Below are positions 6,611 through 15,230 of a stretch of 64,000 bases of DNA, one piece after another. The DNA is from Thermoleophilia bacterium (GTDB taxonomy: Bacteria; Actinomycetota; Thermoleophilia; Miltoncostaeales; Miltoncostaeaceae). A program made the position numbers and the translations under genes. A model generated the notes under the pieces. That model did not search any database and was not told the DNA's origin. It saw only the letters and a list, made by a program, of their open reading frames with translations. Positions within the stretch are counted from its first letter, which is position 1, and every line of letters begins with the position of its first letter. The DNA lies in NCBI GenBank assembly GCA_028285405.1, contig JANQPH010000046.1:1-64000 (forward strand), given 5' to 3'.

Positions 6611-8988
6611 GCGAGGGGGCTGAGCCGGACGAGGTCGAGGAGGCGGGCGAGATCGTTCGCGCCGATCGCCTGCCGGTGCTGCCGCTCAAGACCGTGGCGT
6701 TCCCCGGCGGCGTGGCGCCGCTCGTGATCGGGCAGGAGCGCTCGGTCCGCCTCGTGGACGAGGTCATGAACCGGCCGGACCGGGCGCTGGCGATGGTCGC
6801 CCAGCGCGACCCGGAGCAGGACGAGCCCCCGCCGGACGGGCTGTACGAGATCGGCGTCGCCGGGGTCGTCCAGCGGATGCTGAAGGCGCCGGACGGGACG
6901 GTTCGCGTTCTGGTGGAGGCGCAGCGGCGGGTCCGCATCGGGCCGTTCGCCGAGACCGAGCCCTTCCTCGTGGCGGAGGTGGCCGACGAGGCCGAGGTCA
7001 TCGTCGACACGCCGGAGCTCGAGGCGCTCACGCGCAACCTGCAGTCGCTTTTTGCGCGTGTGATCGAGCTCGTGCCGTACTTGCCGGAAGAGCTCCAGAT
7101 GGCGGTCGCCAACGTGGAGGACGCCCGATCGCTCAGCTACCTGGTCGCCGGGTCGCTGCGCCTCGAGACGGCGGAGCAGCAGCGACTCCTCGAGGAGAAC
7201 GACGTCGAGGCGCGACTCCGGGAGCTGACGGTCATCGCCAATCGGGAGCTCGAGGTGCTCGAGCTGGGGGCGAAGATCCAGGAGGACGTCCGCTCCGACC
7301 TGGAGCAGGGGCAGCGCGAGATGTTCCTGCGTCAGCAGCTGCGGGCGATCCAGGAGGAGCTGGGAGAGACCGACGAGGCGCAGGCAGAGGTCAACGAGCT
7401 CCGGGAGCGGCTGGCCGAGCTCGACCCGCCCGAGGTCGTCCGGGTCGCCGCAGAGCGCGAGCTGGGTCGCCTCGAGCGGCTGCCGCCCGCGTCGGCCGAG
7501 CACGGCGTGATCCGGACGTACATCGACTGGATCCTCGCGATCCCGTGGGGCGAGACGACCGACGACAACCTCGACCTGGAGCGTGCCGAAACGATCCTCG
7601 ACGAGGATCACTACGGCCTCGCCAAGGCGAAGGACCGGATCCTCGAGTTCCTCGCCGTCGGGCGGCTGAAGGACGACGCCGCCGGGCCGGTGGTGTGCTT
7701 CGTCGGGCCCCCGGGGGTGGGAAAGACCAGCCTGGGGCGGTCGATCGCCCGGGCCCTCGGACGCAAGTTCGCGCGCATCTCGGTCGGCGGGGTCCGCGAC
7801 GAGAGCGAGATCCGCGGCCATCGGCGCACCTACGTCGGCTCGATGCCGGGCACCGTCGTCCGCGCGATCAGGGACGCCGAGTCGATCAACCCGGTGCTGA
7901 TGATCGACGAGATCGACAAGATGGGTGCGGACTTCCGAGGCGATCCGGCATCGGCGATGCTCGAGGTGCTCGACCCCGCCCAGCACGACGAGTACCGCGA
8001 CCACTACCTGGATCTGCCGCTGGATCTGTCGCGGGTGCTCTTCATCTGCACCGCCAACGTGCTCGAGACGATCCCTCCGGCCCTGCTCGACCGGATGGAG
8101 GTCATCCGCCTGTCGGGATACACCGACGACGAGAAGGCCCACATCGCCCGCCGCTTCCTCCTGCCCCGGCAGATCTCGGACGCCGGCCTGCCGCCCGAGT
8201 CCATCGAGCTGACCGACGATGGTCTCGAGACCGTGATCGGCGAGTACACGCGCGAGGCCGGGGTGCGGGGGCTGGAGCGCCAGCTGGGCGCGGTGGCGCG
8301 CAAGGTCGCGCGCGAGGTGGCCGAGGGCAACGGCACGCCGGCGACCCGGGTGCTCGATCGCGAGGCCGTGCGGGATCTGCTCGGGCACGAGCGCTTCCAC
8401 GACGAGGTGAAGCGGCGCACGAGCGAGCCGGGAGTCGCGACCGGCCTCGCGGTCACCGGCGCAGGGGGCGAGATCCTGTTCGTCGAGGCCCAGGTGATGC
8501 CGGGCTCGGGGCGCCTGACGGTCACCGGGCAGCTCGGAGACGTGATGCGCGAGTCGGCCCAGGCGGCGCTCTCGTACGTCAGGGCGCGGTCAGGCGCGCT
8601 CGGGCTCGACCTGGACGAGGACTACTTCACGACGCACGACGTGCACGTGCACGTCCCGGCGGGGGCGGTTCCCAAGGACGGGCCCTCGGCGGGGGTGACG
8701 ATCACGACGGCGCTCGTGTCGGCGCTGTCGGGGCGCCCGGTGAGCGCGGACGTCGGGATGACCGGCGAGGTGACGCTGACCGGTCAGGTGTTGCCGATCG
8801 GCGGGGTGAAGGAGAAGGTCCTCGCGGCCAGCCGGGCGGGCCTCGGGACCGTGGTCCTGCCCAAGCTGAACGAGGATCAGCTGGCGGATCTCCCGGATGA
8901 TCTGGAGGGCCGGATCGACATCGAGCTCGCCGATCGGGTCGAGCGCGTCATCGAGATCGCGTTGGCGGCCGCGGAGGCTCCTGCGTGA
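6607..8988 (+). CDS. lon: ATP-dependent protease La (Lon)
   Basis: Lon degrades misfolded and regulatory proteins in the cytoplasm. Domain order in the 793-residue protein is: N-terminal LON substrate domain starting at LPVLPLKTVAFPG; coiled linker with DLEQGQREMFLRQQLRAIQEELGE; AAA+ module with Walker A GPPGVGKTSLG and Walker B VLMIDEIDKM, then the GYTDDEKAHIARRFLLP block; and the S16 protease domain with the catalytic serine in KDGPSAGVT and lysine in GGVKEKVLAA. Length and motifs are those of a complete LonA. The GTG at 6607 overlaps the hsp20 stop. The last 41 nt overlap the end of the opposing M50 gene. Confidence 0.96.
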   Translation: MSEGAEPDEVEEAGEIVRADRLPVLPLKTVAFPGGVAPLVIGQERSVRLVDEVMNRPDRALAMVAQRDPEQDEPPPDGLYEIGVAGVVQRMLKAPDGTVRVLVEAQRRVRIGPFAETEPFLVAEVADEAEVIVDTPELEALTRNLQSLFARVIELVPYLPEELQMAVANVEDARSLSYLVAGSLRLETAEQQRLLEENDVEARLRELTVIANRELEVLELGAKIQEDVRSDLEQGQREMFLRQQLRAIQEELGETDEAQAEVNELRERLAELDPPEVVRVAAERELGRLERLPPASAEHGVIRTYIDWILAIPWGETTDDNLDLERAETILDEDHYGLAKAKDRILEFLAVGRLKDDAAGPVVCFVGPPGVGKTSLGRSIARALGRKFARISVGGVRDESEIRGHRRTYVGSMPGTVVRAIRDAESINPVLMIDEIDKMGADFRGDPASAMLEVLDPAQHDEYRDHYLDLPLDLSRVLFICTANVLETIPPALLDRMEVIRLSGYTDDEKAHIARRFLLPRQISDAGLPPESIELTDDGLETVIGEYTREAGVRGLERQLGAVARKVAREVAEGNGTPATRVLDREAVRDLLGHERFHDEVKRRTSEPGVATGLAVTGAGGEILFVEAQVMPGSGRLTVTGQLGDVMRESAQAALSYVRARSGALGLDLDEDYFTTHDVHVHVPAGAVPKDGPSAGVTITTALVSALSGRPVSADVGMTGEVTLTGQVLPIGGVKEKVLAASRAGLGTVVLPKLNEDQLADLPDDLEGRIDIELADRVERVIEIALAAAEAPA

Positions 8989-10144
8989 CCGAGTAGGGCG
9001 GCGCCGGATCTCTTGGCGGCGCCGGTGGCGGCGCGGGTCGCGTCTGGCGCGCCGCGACCATCCGCTCGAGGTCGGCCGGCGTCAGGAGGCCGACCAGCAC
9101 ACCCCGCTCGACCACGAACGCGCGACCGAGCCGCGACTCGCCGAGCTCCTCGGCCGCCTCGATCAGGTCGTCGTCTGGCGCCACGACGGCGACGTCCGAC
9201 AGCGGCTGCATGCGCTCGCGCACGCGGACCCACTCGCGTCGCTGCTCCGGGGTCTCGAGGATTTGCGAGAAGGCGACGACCCCGATCGGCGCGCCCATTC
9301 GGTCGACGACCGGATACGACGAGTGGCGACCGACCCAGGCGACGTTGTCGATGAACATGCCGAGCGTCTGGTCGGCTCCGGCGACCACCGGGCGGGCCAT
9401 GAGATCCCTCACGCGAAGGCCCTGGAGCGCGGCTCGCGCCAGGCTGGCCCGCGACTCGGACGAGGCGGCGCTATAGACGAACCAGCCGATCACCGCCAGC
9501 CACGCCCCGCCGAAGCTGTTCAGGCGAATCAGCATGAAGACGCCCAGGGCGATCAGGCCGATCGCGAGCACGCGACCCGTCGTCGCGGACCATCGGGTCG
9601 CCTTCACGAAGTCGCCACGGAAGTGCCAGATGGCCGAGCGCAGCACCCGGCCGCCGTCCAGCGGCAGCGCCGGGATCATGTTGAAGGCCAGGAGCAGCAG
9701 GTTGATCAGGCCGATGTAGCCGACCACCGCCGCCACCGGCACCGGTACCCCCGGAACGAACGCCAGGCCGAGGAAGATCGCGCCGAGCGCGAGCGAGACG
9801 AGCGGTCCGGCGATCGCGATCCTGAACTCCGAGCCGGCGGTCGGAAAGCCGCCGCGGAACCGAGCGACGCCGCCGAACAGCCACAGCGTGATGCCGTCGA
9901 TCGGCAGCCCCTCGCGGCGGGCCTGAAAGGCGTGCCCGAGCTCGTGGAGCAGGATCGACGCGAGGAACAGCACGGCACCGATCAGCGCCATGGTCAGGTA
10001 CGCGGCGGGGGAGAGGCCCGGTGCCGACTGCGGGAAGATCGCCGCCGCGAGCGTCCACACCAGGAGGGCGGTCAGGACCAGCACGCTCCAGTTCACGCCC
10101 ACGTGGATCCCGCGGATCCGTCCGAGCGAGACCGAGTCGTTCAC
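8948..10144 (-). CDS. Site-2-type M50 metalloprotease with CBS domains
   Basis: This polytopic membrane protease (398 aa) carries the zinc motif HELGH in the second helix pair (ASILLHELGHAF) and the third ligand in NMIPALPLDGG, the S2P LDG motif. Six or so hydrophobic segments cover residues 15-225. Two CBS domains follow (LRVRDLMARPVV... and ...MQPLSDVAVVAPDDDL), which in this subfamily sense adenosine ligands. The tail is proline-rich. Family members cleave membrane-bound anti-sigma factors or similar proteins; the substrate here is unknown. GTG 10144 has a good ribosome site (GGGAGGT). The 3' end overlaps lon tail-to-tail by 41 nt. Confidence 0.9.
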   Translation of the reverse strand: MNDSVSLGRIRGIHVGVNWSVLVLTALLVWTLAAAIFPQSAPGLSPAAYLTMALIGAVLFLASILLHELGHAFQARREGLPIDGITLWLFGGVARFRGGFPTAGSEFRIAIAGPLVSLALGAIFLGLAFVPGVPVPVAAVVGYIGLINLLLLAFNMIPALPLDGGRVLRSAIWHFRGDFVKATRWSATTGRVLAIGLIALGVFMLIRLNSFGGAWLAVIGWFVYSAASSESRASLARAALQGLRVRDLMARPVVAGADQTLGMFIDNVAWVGRHSSYPVVDRMGAPIGVVAFSQILETPEQRREWVRVRERMQPLSDVAVVAPDDDLIEAAEELGESRLGRAFVVERGVLVGLLTPADLERMVAARQTRPAPPPAPPRDPAPPYSVTQEPPRPPTRSR

Positions 10145-10231
10145 CGAGACCTCCCGTCAGCCACCGTTCGTCAGCCTCGGTTCAGGTTGACACGGCTGTG
10201 TTAGGGCTGCCCTGGGTCGCGGGGCCCGCCG

Positions 10232-11128
10232 TCACGGGAGCGCTGCGGCGAGCGTCGCCGCGTGGACCGGGTCGCCCTCCAGGTAGGCGGCGCCAGCCTG
10301 GCGCGCGAGCTCGGGCGTCGCACCCGGTCCCGCGAGCGCGAGGGCCGGCAGCTGGAGCTGCGCGAGCACGAGACCGAGCCCGCGCATGTGCGTGGCGGTG
10401 CCGGCGAGCACGACCAGATCGGGCCGAAGCGCCGTCGCGGCCTCCGAGACCGCCTCGAGCGGGGTGTCCGCTCCGAGGAAGGTGATGCGCCACCCCTTGT
10501 TGCGAAGCGTGAGACCGAGGCACAGGAGCCCGAGGTCGTGCCGCTCACCGGGCGGGCATGCCAAGAGCGCCCGCGGCCCCGTGCCGGAGCTCCAGCCCCG
10601 CGTGAGGCCGAGCAGGCGACCCCGAAGGAGCGCCGTCGCGAAGTGCTCCTGGGCCACCGTGACGCGGCCCTCCTCCCAGAAGTCTCCGATGGAGCGCAGA
10701 CAGGGCAGCACGATGTCGCGGATCGCCGAGTCCTGGCTGCGCGTGGCGAACGCCCGGTCCAGCAGTCGCTGGGCTCCGTCCTCGTCGAACCGCTCGAGCG
10801 CGGCGGTCAGCGCGGGGGCAATCTCGCTGGAATCGGTCTCCGGTGCCGCCGGGCTGCTGGCGGGCGGATCGTCTCTCACCACCACCGCGGCGCGCGCGGG
10901 GGCCTGGCCCTCGGCGACCAGCTGACACATCGCTCGCAGCCGGGCCTCGTCGGCTGACGAGTAGAGCCTGAACCCGCCCTTCGTGCGGGTCGGCTCCGGA
11001 ATCCCGTAGCGGCGCTCCCAGGCCCGGATCACGTGGACCGTCACCCCGACCCGGCGGCTCAGCTCGCCGATCCGGATCCACTCTTCGTCCGCGGCGGGCC
11101 CGGGAACCGCTGGCTCGCGCTCTCTCAC
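10232..11128 (-). CDS. MerR-family regulator with B12-binding domain (CarH/LitR-like photoreceptor)
   Basis: An N-terminal MerR helix-turn-helix (residues 18-66, IRIGELSRRVGVTVHVIRAW) is joined to a four-helix bundle and a Rossmann-like cobalamin domain. The bundle has the W-x9-EH motif (W151, E161, H162) and the B12 domain has E-x-H-x-x-G (E195, H197, G200). These are the two adenosylcobalamin motifs of CarH photoreceptors, in which H162 would be the upper and H197 the lower axial ligand. Such proteins repress in the dark and release DNA on illumination. The 298-residue length fits. It diverges from 11330-13308, the likeliest target besides itself. Confidence 0.88.
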   Translation of the reverse strand: MREREPAVPGPAADEEWIRIGELSRRVGVTVHVIRAWERRYGIPEPTRTKGGFRLYSSADEARLRAMCQLVAEGQAPARAAVVVRDDPPASSPAAPETDSSEIAPALTAALERFDEDGAQRLLDRAFATRSQDSAIRDIVLPCLRSIGDFWEEGRVTVAQEHFATALLRGRLLGLTRGWSSGTGPRALLACPPGERHDLGLLCLGLTLRNKGWRITFLGADTPLEAVSEAATALRPDLVVLAGTATHMRGLGLVLAQLQLPALALAGPGATPELARQAGAAYLEGDPVHAATLAAALP

Positions 11129-11134
11129 CGATCA

Positions 11135-11163
11135 ACCCTAGCAAGCTGTTCAGGGTCTGTCTC
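11135..11163 (-). promoter_or_regulatory. Candidate promoter of the B12-MerR gene
   Basis: On the minus strand GAGACA (11163-11158) and TAGGGT (11140-11135) are separated by 17 nt, and the GTG start follows 6 nt after the -10-like hexamer. This spacing implies a leaderless or nearly leaderless transcript. There is no ribosome binding site before the GTG, which agrees with that. Confidence 0.35.
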
Positions 11164-11250
11164 GATCACTCCGCGCTCGCGATCTCGCCGGGATACGCCA
11201 CAGATGCGCAACATTCGATCTCTCCTGGTGAGACGGGCCGCGCCGACGCC

Positions 11251-11280
11251 TTGACATGGGATCACCCGACTGTCTAGCTT
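11251..11280 (+). promoter_or_regulatory. Candidate sigma-70-type promoter for the zinc-tail/SDR operon
   Basis: A consensus TTGACA (11251-11256) is followed after 18 nt by TAGCTT (11275-11280). A strong ribosome site GAAGGAGG lies just downstream at 11288-11295. The short dyad CTGT-N11-ACAG (11270-11288) covers the -10 region and could be an operator for the divergent B12 regulator. That is conjecture, since no consensus is available here. Confidence 0.5.
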
Positions 11281-11329
11281 CCGTACAGAAGGAGGCACCA
11301 CCGGCTGGTGCGACGAACGCTCGGCCGGT

Positions 11330-11779
11330 TTGGGTGAGCGCGTCGTGTTCGAGCACAGCAGAGACCTGTTTCGTCTTCTTCGGCCGGAGCTTGCGTCCGG
11401 CCCAGTCGACCCTGAACGCTCGAGCCGCGTGCTCGTGGCGGCGTGTGAGGAGAGCGTCGAGCGGCTGGCCCAGGACTCGCGCTTTCGACTCCACGCGGCC
11501 CGCCAGCTCTTCCGGCAGGTCCGCTTCCTGTTCCCGCTCGACCGGCAGGTCCAGGTGTTCGGCATGATCGAGCACGGCGTGGGCGAGGTCGCGGACCGTC
11601 TCGACGAGGAGCGGGTTGAGGACGGGCGCGACAATCTGCTTCGCTGTGCTGCGGTCAACCGGAAAGGCAAGCCCTGCGGCCGGGAGCCGATGCGCGGCAG
11701 CCGGTACTGCCCGTCTCACAAGCGATACGAGGAGCAGGCGGCCCCACCGGGTCTCGAGGCCGTCGCCGTCGCCGCCTGA
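11330..11779 (+). CDS. Uncharacterised protein with C-terminal Cys/His zinc-type tail
   Basis: I do not recognise the family of the main body (about residues 1-105), which is helical and rich in arginine and glutamate (FEHSRDLFRLLRPELASG, LARQ-type repeats, FGMIEHGVGEVADRLDEER). The C-terminus holds a compact motif, LRCAAVNRKGKPCGREPMRGSRYCPSHK, whose three Cys and one His resemble the small zinc motif found at the end of many unrelated proteins. The start is weak: TTG 11330 lacks its own ribosome site. A strong one at 11288 instead serves a possible nine-codon leader. The gene is followed after 17 nt by the SDR gene and diverges from the B12 regulator. Confidence 0.6.
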   Translation: MGERVVFEHSRDLFRLLRPELASGPVDPERSSRVLVAACEESVERLAQDSRFRLHAARQLFRQVRFLFPLDRQVQVFGMIEHGVGEVADRLDEERVEDGRDNLLRCAAVNRKGKPCGREPMRGSRYCPSHKRYEEQAAPPGLEAVAVAA

Positions 11780-11796
11780 GCCCGAGCGGGTCGGCG

Positions 11797-13308
11797 GTGC
11801 CCGCGGCCGGGCCGCCGCGCATCCTCGTCACCGGCGCGACCGGCTACGTCGGTGGGCGCCTCGTGGCCGCCCTCGAGCATCAGGGGCGGCGGCTGCGGTG
11901 CCTGACGCGGCGACCGGAGACCCTCGAGGCCCGAACGGCCGACACGACCGAGATCGTGGCCGGCGACGTCCGCGATCCGGCGTCGCTCGACGCGGCGCTC
12001 GAGGGCGTGCGCGTGGCGGTCTACCTGGTCCACTCGATGGGTCGGTCTCGCGAGTACCGGCGCGAGGACGCGATCGCGGCCCGGGACTTCGGCATGGCGG
12101 CCGCCAAGGCCGGCGTCGGGCGCATCGTCTACCTCGGCGGCCTCGGGCAGGGCGAGGGGCTCAGCCCACATCTGGCGAGCCGGCAGGAGGTCGGGCGGGA
12201 GCTGGCGGCGAGCGGCGTTCCGACCGTCGAGCTCCGCTCGTCGGTCGTGATCGGCTCGGGCAGCCTCTCGTTCGAGCTCGTCCGGGCGCTCGTCGACCGG
12301 CTCCCGGCGATGGTCACCCCGCGGTGGGTCGCGACACGGACCCAGCCGATCGCGATCGAGGACGTCACCGAGTATCTGGTCGCGGCGATCGACCTTCCGG
12401 ACGACACCGGGTCTCAGGTCGTCGAGATCGGCGGCCCGGACCGGGTCAGCTACGGGGATCTGATGAGGGAGTACGCACGCCAGCGCGGCCTGCGGCGGGT
12501 GATGCTCCCCGTGCCCGTGCTGACGCCGCGCCTCTCGTCGCTGTGGCTCGGCCTCGTGACGCCGGTGTACGCGCGGGTCGGGCGCGAGCTACTCGAGGGA
12601 CTCCGGAACGAGACGGTGGCCGACCGCCGCCAGGCGGAGGCGCTGTTTCCGTCGGTGCGCCCTCGGAGCGTTCGCGAGGCGATTGCCCGGGCGCTCGCCA
12701 ACGAGGATCACGCCTTCGCGCAGACCCGCTGGAGCGACGCCCGGCTCCCCGTGACGGCGGGGCGCCCCTATGGCGGCGCCAGGCATGGGACGCGGCTCGT
12801 GGACGCCCGTGCCCGGCGCGTTCCCGTCGGGCCCGCCGACGCGTTCGCGCCGATTCGGCGAATCGGTGGCGACACCGGCTGGTACTTCGCGAACTTCCTC
12901 TGGCGGATACGCGGAGCCATGGACCTGGCGGTCGGGGGTCCGGGGATGCGCAGGGGGCGCCGGGACCCGGAGCGTCTCGCTCCGGGGGAGGCCCTCGACT
13001 GCTGGCGGGTCGAGGAATACGACCCGGACAGGATCCTGCGGCTGCGAGCCGAGATGCGCCTCCCCGGGCGGGCCTGGCTCCAGTTCGAGGTCCGCCCGGC
13101 GGCCGGGGGCGCGACGATCCATCAGACCGCGGTGTTCGATCCGGTCGGCCTGCTCGGCCTCGCGTACTGGTACGGCATCTGGCCGATCCACGAGCTCGTG
13201 TTCGCGGGCATGCTCAGGCGAATCGGCGAGGCCGCCGTTCGGGGTGCACGCGGTGCAGGGCGCACACGGCACGGTTCCCGGTCAGGGAGGCCTCCCGCCA
13301 GCGGGTGA
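11797..13308 (+). CDS. NAD(P)-binding SDR-family protein with C-terminal DUF2867-like domain
   Basis: Residues 8-290 form an atypical short-chain dehydrogenase/NmrA-like Rossmann domain, with the nucleotide loop VTGATGYVGGRLV, then LVHSMG and RIVYLGGLG. The C-terminal 200 residues match the DUF2867 type, with GDTGWYFANFLWRIRGAMDLAVGGPGMRRGRR, LDCWRVEEY and the final GLAYWYGIWPIHELVFAGML. The two-domain architecture and 503-residue length are normal for this actinobacterial family. The reaction is unknown; quinone or polyprenyl substrates have been suggested for relatives. Its placement behind a B12-photoreceptor locus hints at a light or oxidative-stress role. Confidence 0.82.
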   Translation: MPAAGPPRILVTGATGYVGGRLVAALEHQGRRLRCLTRRPETLEARTADTTEIVAGDVRDPASLDAALEGVRVAVYLVHSMGRSREYRREDAIAARDFGMAAAKAGVGRIVYLGGLGQGEGLSPHLASRQEVGRELAASGVPTVELRSSVVIGSGSLSFELVRALVDRLPAMVTPRWVATRTQPIAIEDVTEYLVAAIDLPDDTGSQVVEIGGPDRVSYGDLMREYARQRGLRRVMLPVPVLTPRLSSLWLGLVTPVYARVGRELLEGLRNETVADRRQAEALFPSVRPRSVREAIARALANEDHAFAQTRWSDARLPVTAGRPYGGARHGTRLVDARARRVPVGPADAFAPIRRIGGDTGWYFANFLWRIRGAMDLAVGGPGMRRGRRDPERLAPGEALDCWRVEEYDPDRILRLRAEMRLPGRAWLQFEVRPAAGGATIHQTAVFDPVGLLGLAYWYGIWPIHELVFAGMLRRIGEAAVRGARGAGRTRHGSRSGRPPASG

Positions 13309-13355
13309 GCGGAGGGTGCCCGTAGGCTGCATCGGGTCAAGCCCGGGGAGGTCTA

Positions 13356-14564
13356 TTGGAGGGCGAGCTTCTCTTCGTTGCTGGATTGCTCGCGCTCTTT
13401 GCTGTCGGCTCGGCGGCTGCGGCGGTCCGGCTCGGGGTCCCCGCGCTCGTCGCGTTCCTCGTGCTCGGCATGCTCACCGGATCGGATGGTCCGGGGGGTG
13501 TCGACTTCGACAACCCCGACCTGGCCCGGTCGGTCGGAACCGTCTGCCTGATCGCGATCATGTGGGAGGGCGGCCTCACCGCCCAGTGGGACAGCGTGAT
13601 CTCTGCGATCCGGCCGTCGGCACTGCTCGCCACGGTCGGCGTGGCGATCACGGCGGGCTTGACTGCCCTCGCCGCCGGTCCCCTGCTCGGTCTCGGACTC
13701 CTCGAGTCGCTGCTCGTTGGTGCGGTCGTGGCATCGACCGACGCGGCCGCGGTGTTCGCCACGATGCGGACGATCGGCGTCAGGCCGAGGCTGTCGGGGC
13801 TGCTGGAGTCCGAGTCCGGTCTGAACGACCCGATGGCGATCGCCCTCACGATCGGTCTCATCTCGTGGATCCAGCAGCCGGCGTACGGCTTTGCCGACAT
13901 GGCGCTCCTTCTGGTTCGCGAGCTGGGCATCGGCCTGATCGTCGGGGTCGGGCTCGGCGTGGTCATGGCGTACCTCGCGCCACGGGTCTTTCCCGCGCTG
14001 TCGCCGTTCGGGCCGCTCGCATCGCTCGGGCTCGCCGCGGTCAGCTTCGGCGCCGCCGACCTCGTCGGGGGGAGCGGCTTCCTGGCGGTCTACCTCGTCG
14101 CGCTGATCATGGGGAGCGCCAGCCACGAGGCGCAGGAGGAGCTCGAGGTCTTCCACGAGGGCCTGGCGTTCGTGGCGCAGATGGCCCTCTTCTTCCTGCT
14201 CGGGCTCCTGGTGTTCCCGGGTGAGCTCGGAGCGGTGCTGCTACCCGGGCTGCTGATCGCCGCGATGCTCGCCCTGGTGGCGCGACCGATCGCGGTCGCG
14301 CTCTGCACGCTCGGGACGGGCATGAGCCTGCGGGCACGCGCATTCGTCTCGTGGGCGGGCCTGCGCGGCGCGGTCCCGATCGTGCTGGCGACCTTCGTCC
14401 TCTCGGACGAGCTCCCGGCCAGCGATGAGATCTTCAACGCGGTCTTCTTCGTCGTGCTCGTCTCGGCGACGATCCAGGGACCGACGCTCGCTCCGCTGGC
14501 GCGGCTGCTGCGTCTGTCGGGGCCGTACGCGGGCGGCGTCACCCGGCCCCCGGGCGATCCGTGA
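13356..14564 (+). CDS. Cation:proton antiporter, CPA1 family (CvrA/NhaP2-like)
   Basis: A polytopic inner-membrane protein of 402 residues with about twelve hydrophobic segments. The ion-binding region has STDAAAVFATMR in one helix and ESGLNDPMAIAL with the Asn-Asp pair that marks electroneutral CPA1 exchangers. SWAGLRGAVPIVLATF near the C-terminus is the conserved LRGA block. It lacks the cytoplasmic TrkA_C/CorC regulatory domains found in longer CvrA proteins. It probably exchanges K+ or Na+ for H+. TTG 13356 follows a good ribosome site (GGGGAGG). The end converges on rnhA with a 4-nt gap. Confidence 0.88.
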   Translation: MEGELLFVAGLLALFAVGSAAAAVRLGVPALVAFLVLGMLTGSDGPGGVDFDNPDLARSVGTVCLIAIMWEGGLTAQWDSVISAIRPSALLATVGVAITAGLTALAAGPLLGLGLLESLLVGAVVASTDAAAVFATMRTIGVRPRLSGLLESESGLNDPMAIALTIGLISWIQQPAYGFADMALLLVRELGIGLIVGVGLGVVMAYLAPRVFPALSPFGPLASLGLAAVSFGAADLVGGSGFLAVYLVALIMGSASHEAQEELEVFHEGLAFVAQMALFFLLGLLVFPGELGAVLLPGLLIAAMLALVARPIAVALCTLGTGMSLRARAFVSWAGLRGAVPIVLATFVLSDELPASDEIFNAVFFVVLVSATIQGPTLAPLARLLRLSGPYAGGVTRPPGDP

Positions 14565-14568
14565 CCGG

Positions 14569-15078
14569 CTAGAGATCCAGGCCGAGCTGGCCCTCGCCCC
14601 GGTCGTCGTCCTCGTCGGGGGGGTCGACCGCGGCGTCCTGGGCCAGCCGGTCGACCCGCTCGTTGTCGACGTGGCCGGCGTGGCCCTTCACGAGCGTCGG
14701 CCGGACGGATCGATGCCGGGCCAGCTGCTCGAGCAGGCGCTCCCAGAGGTCCCGGTTGGCGACCGGTTGCCGCCGTGAGTTGCGCCAGCCTCGCGCCTGC
14801 CACCCGTCGAACCACCGGTCCTTGATGGCGTTGGCCACGTACGCCGAGTCGGTGACCAGCTCGACGTCCGACCCCTCGGGCGTCGCCGCCAGCCCCTCGA
14901 TCACGGCGGTCAGCTCCATGCGGTTGTTCGTCGTGCGCCGGCGTCCGCCGGAGAGGACGAGTTCGTCGCCGCTGGGGTCGCGGACGATGGCCGCCCAGCC
15001 TCCCCGGGCCGCCTCGGTGCCGTTCGCCGAGCAGGCGCCGTCGGTGATCACGGTGATGGGTTCAGACACTCCGCCCAT
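14569..15078 (-). CDS. rnhA: Ribonuclease HI
   Basis: RNase HI cuts the RNA strand of RNA-DNA hybrids. The 169-residue protein contains the four acidic catalytic residues in order: D in ITDGACSANG, E in NNRMELTAVIEGL, D in LVTDSAYV, and D in GHVDNERVDRLAQ. The basic protrusion WFDGWQARGWRNSRRQPVANRDLW is of the E. coli type. The ATG at 15078 gives MGGVSEPITVITDGA; a GTG three codons later is possible. The frame stays open far upstream, but that extension has no family similarity. The acidic C-terminal tail (DEDDDRGEG) is an addition beyond the domain. Confidence 0.93.
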   Translation of the reverse strand: MGGVSEPITVITDGACSANGTEAARGGWAAIVRDPSGDELVLSGGRRRTTNNRMELTAVIEGLAATPEGSDVELVTDSAYVANAIKDRWFDGWQARGWRNSRRQPVANRDLWERLLEQLARHRSVRPTLVKGHAGHVDNERVDRLAQDAAVDPPDEDDDRGEGQLGLDL

Positions 15079-15230
15079 TCTGCTCGAACTCGGGACGCCG
15101 ACCAAGCCGTCGCCGCCCGTGTCGAAGCGCCGCGGATGTCTGTACATCTCAGGCCTCATGCGGGTGAACATGACCCCGAGCATCGGCTCGTGGACGGGAT
15201 CGACGGGCGCGGACCCTGAGCGGGACGTCG

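Noticed and set aside
6487-8400. 637-codon open frame antisense to lon
   Set aside because: It is a mirror of the GC-rich codon pattern of lon; composition is His/Arg/Leu-rich and low in complexity, with no start signals.
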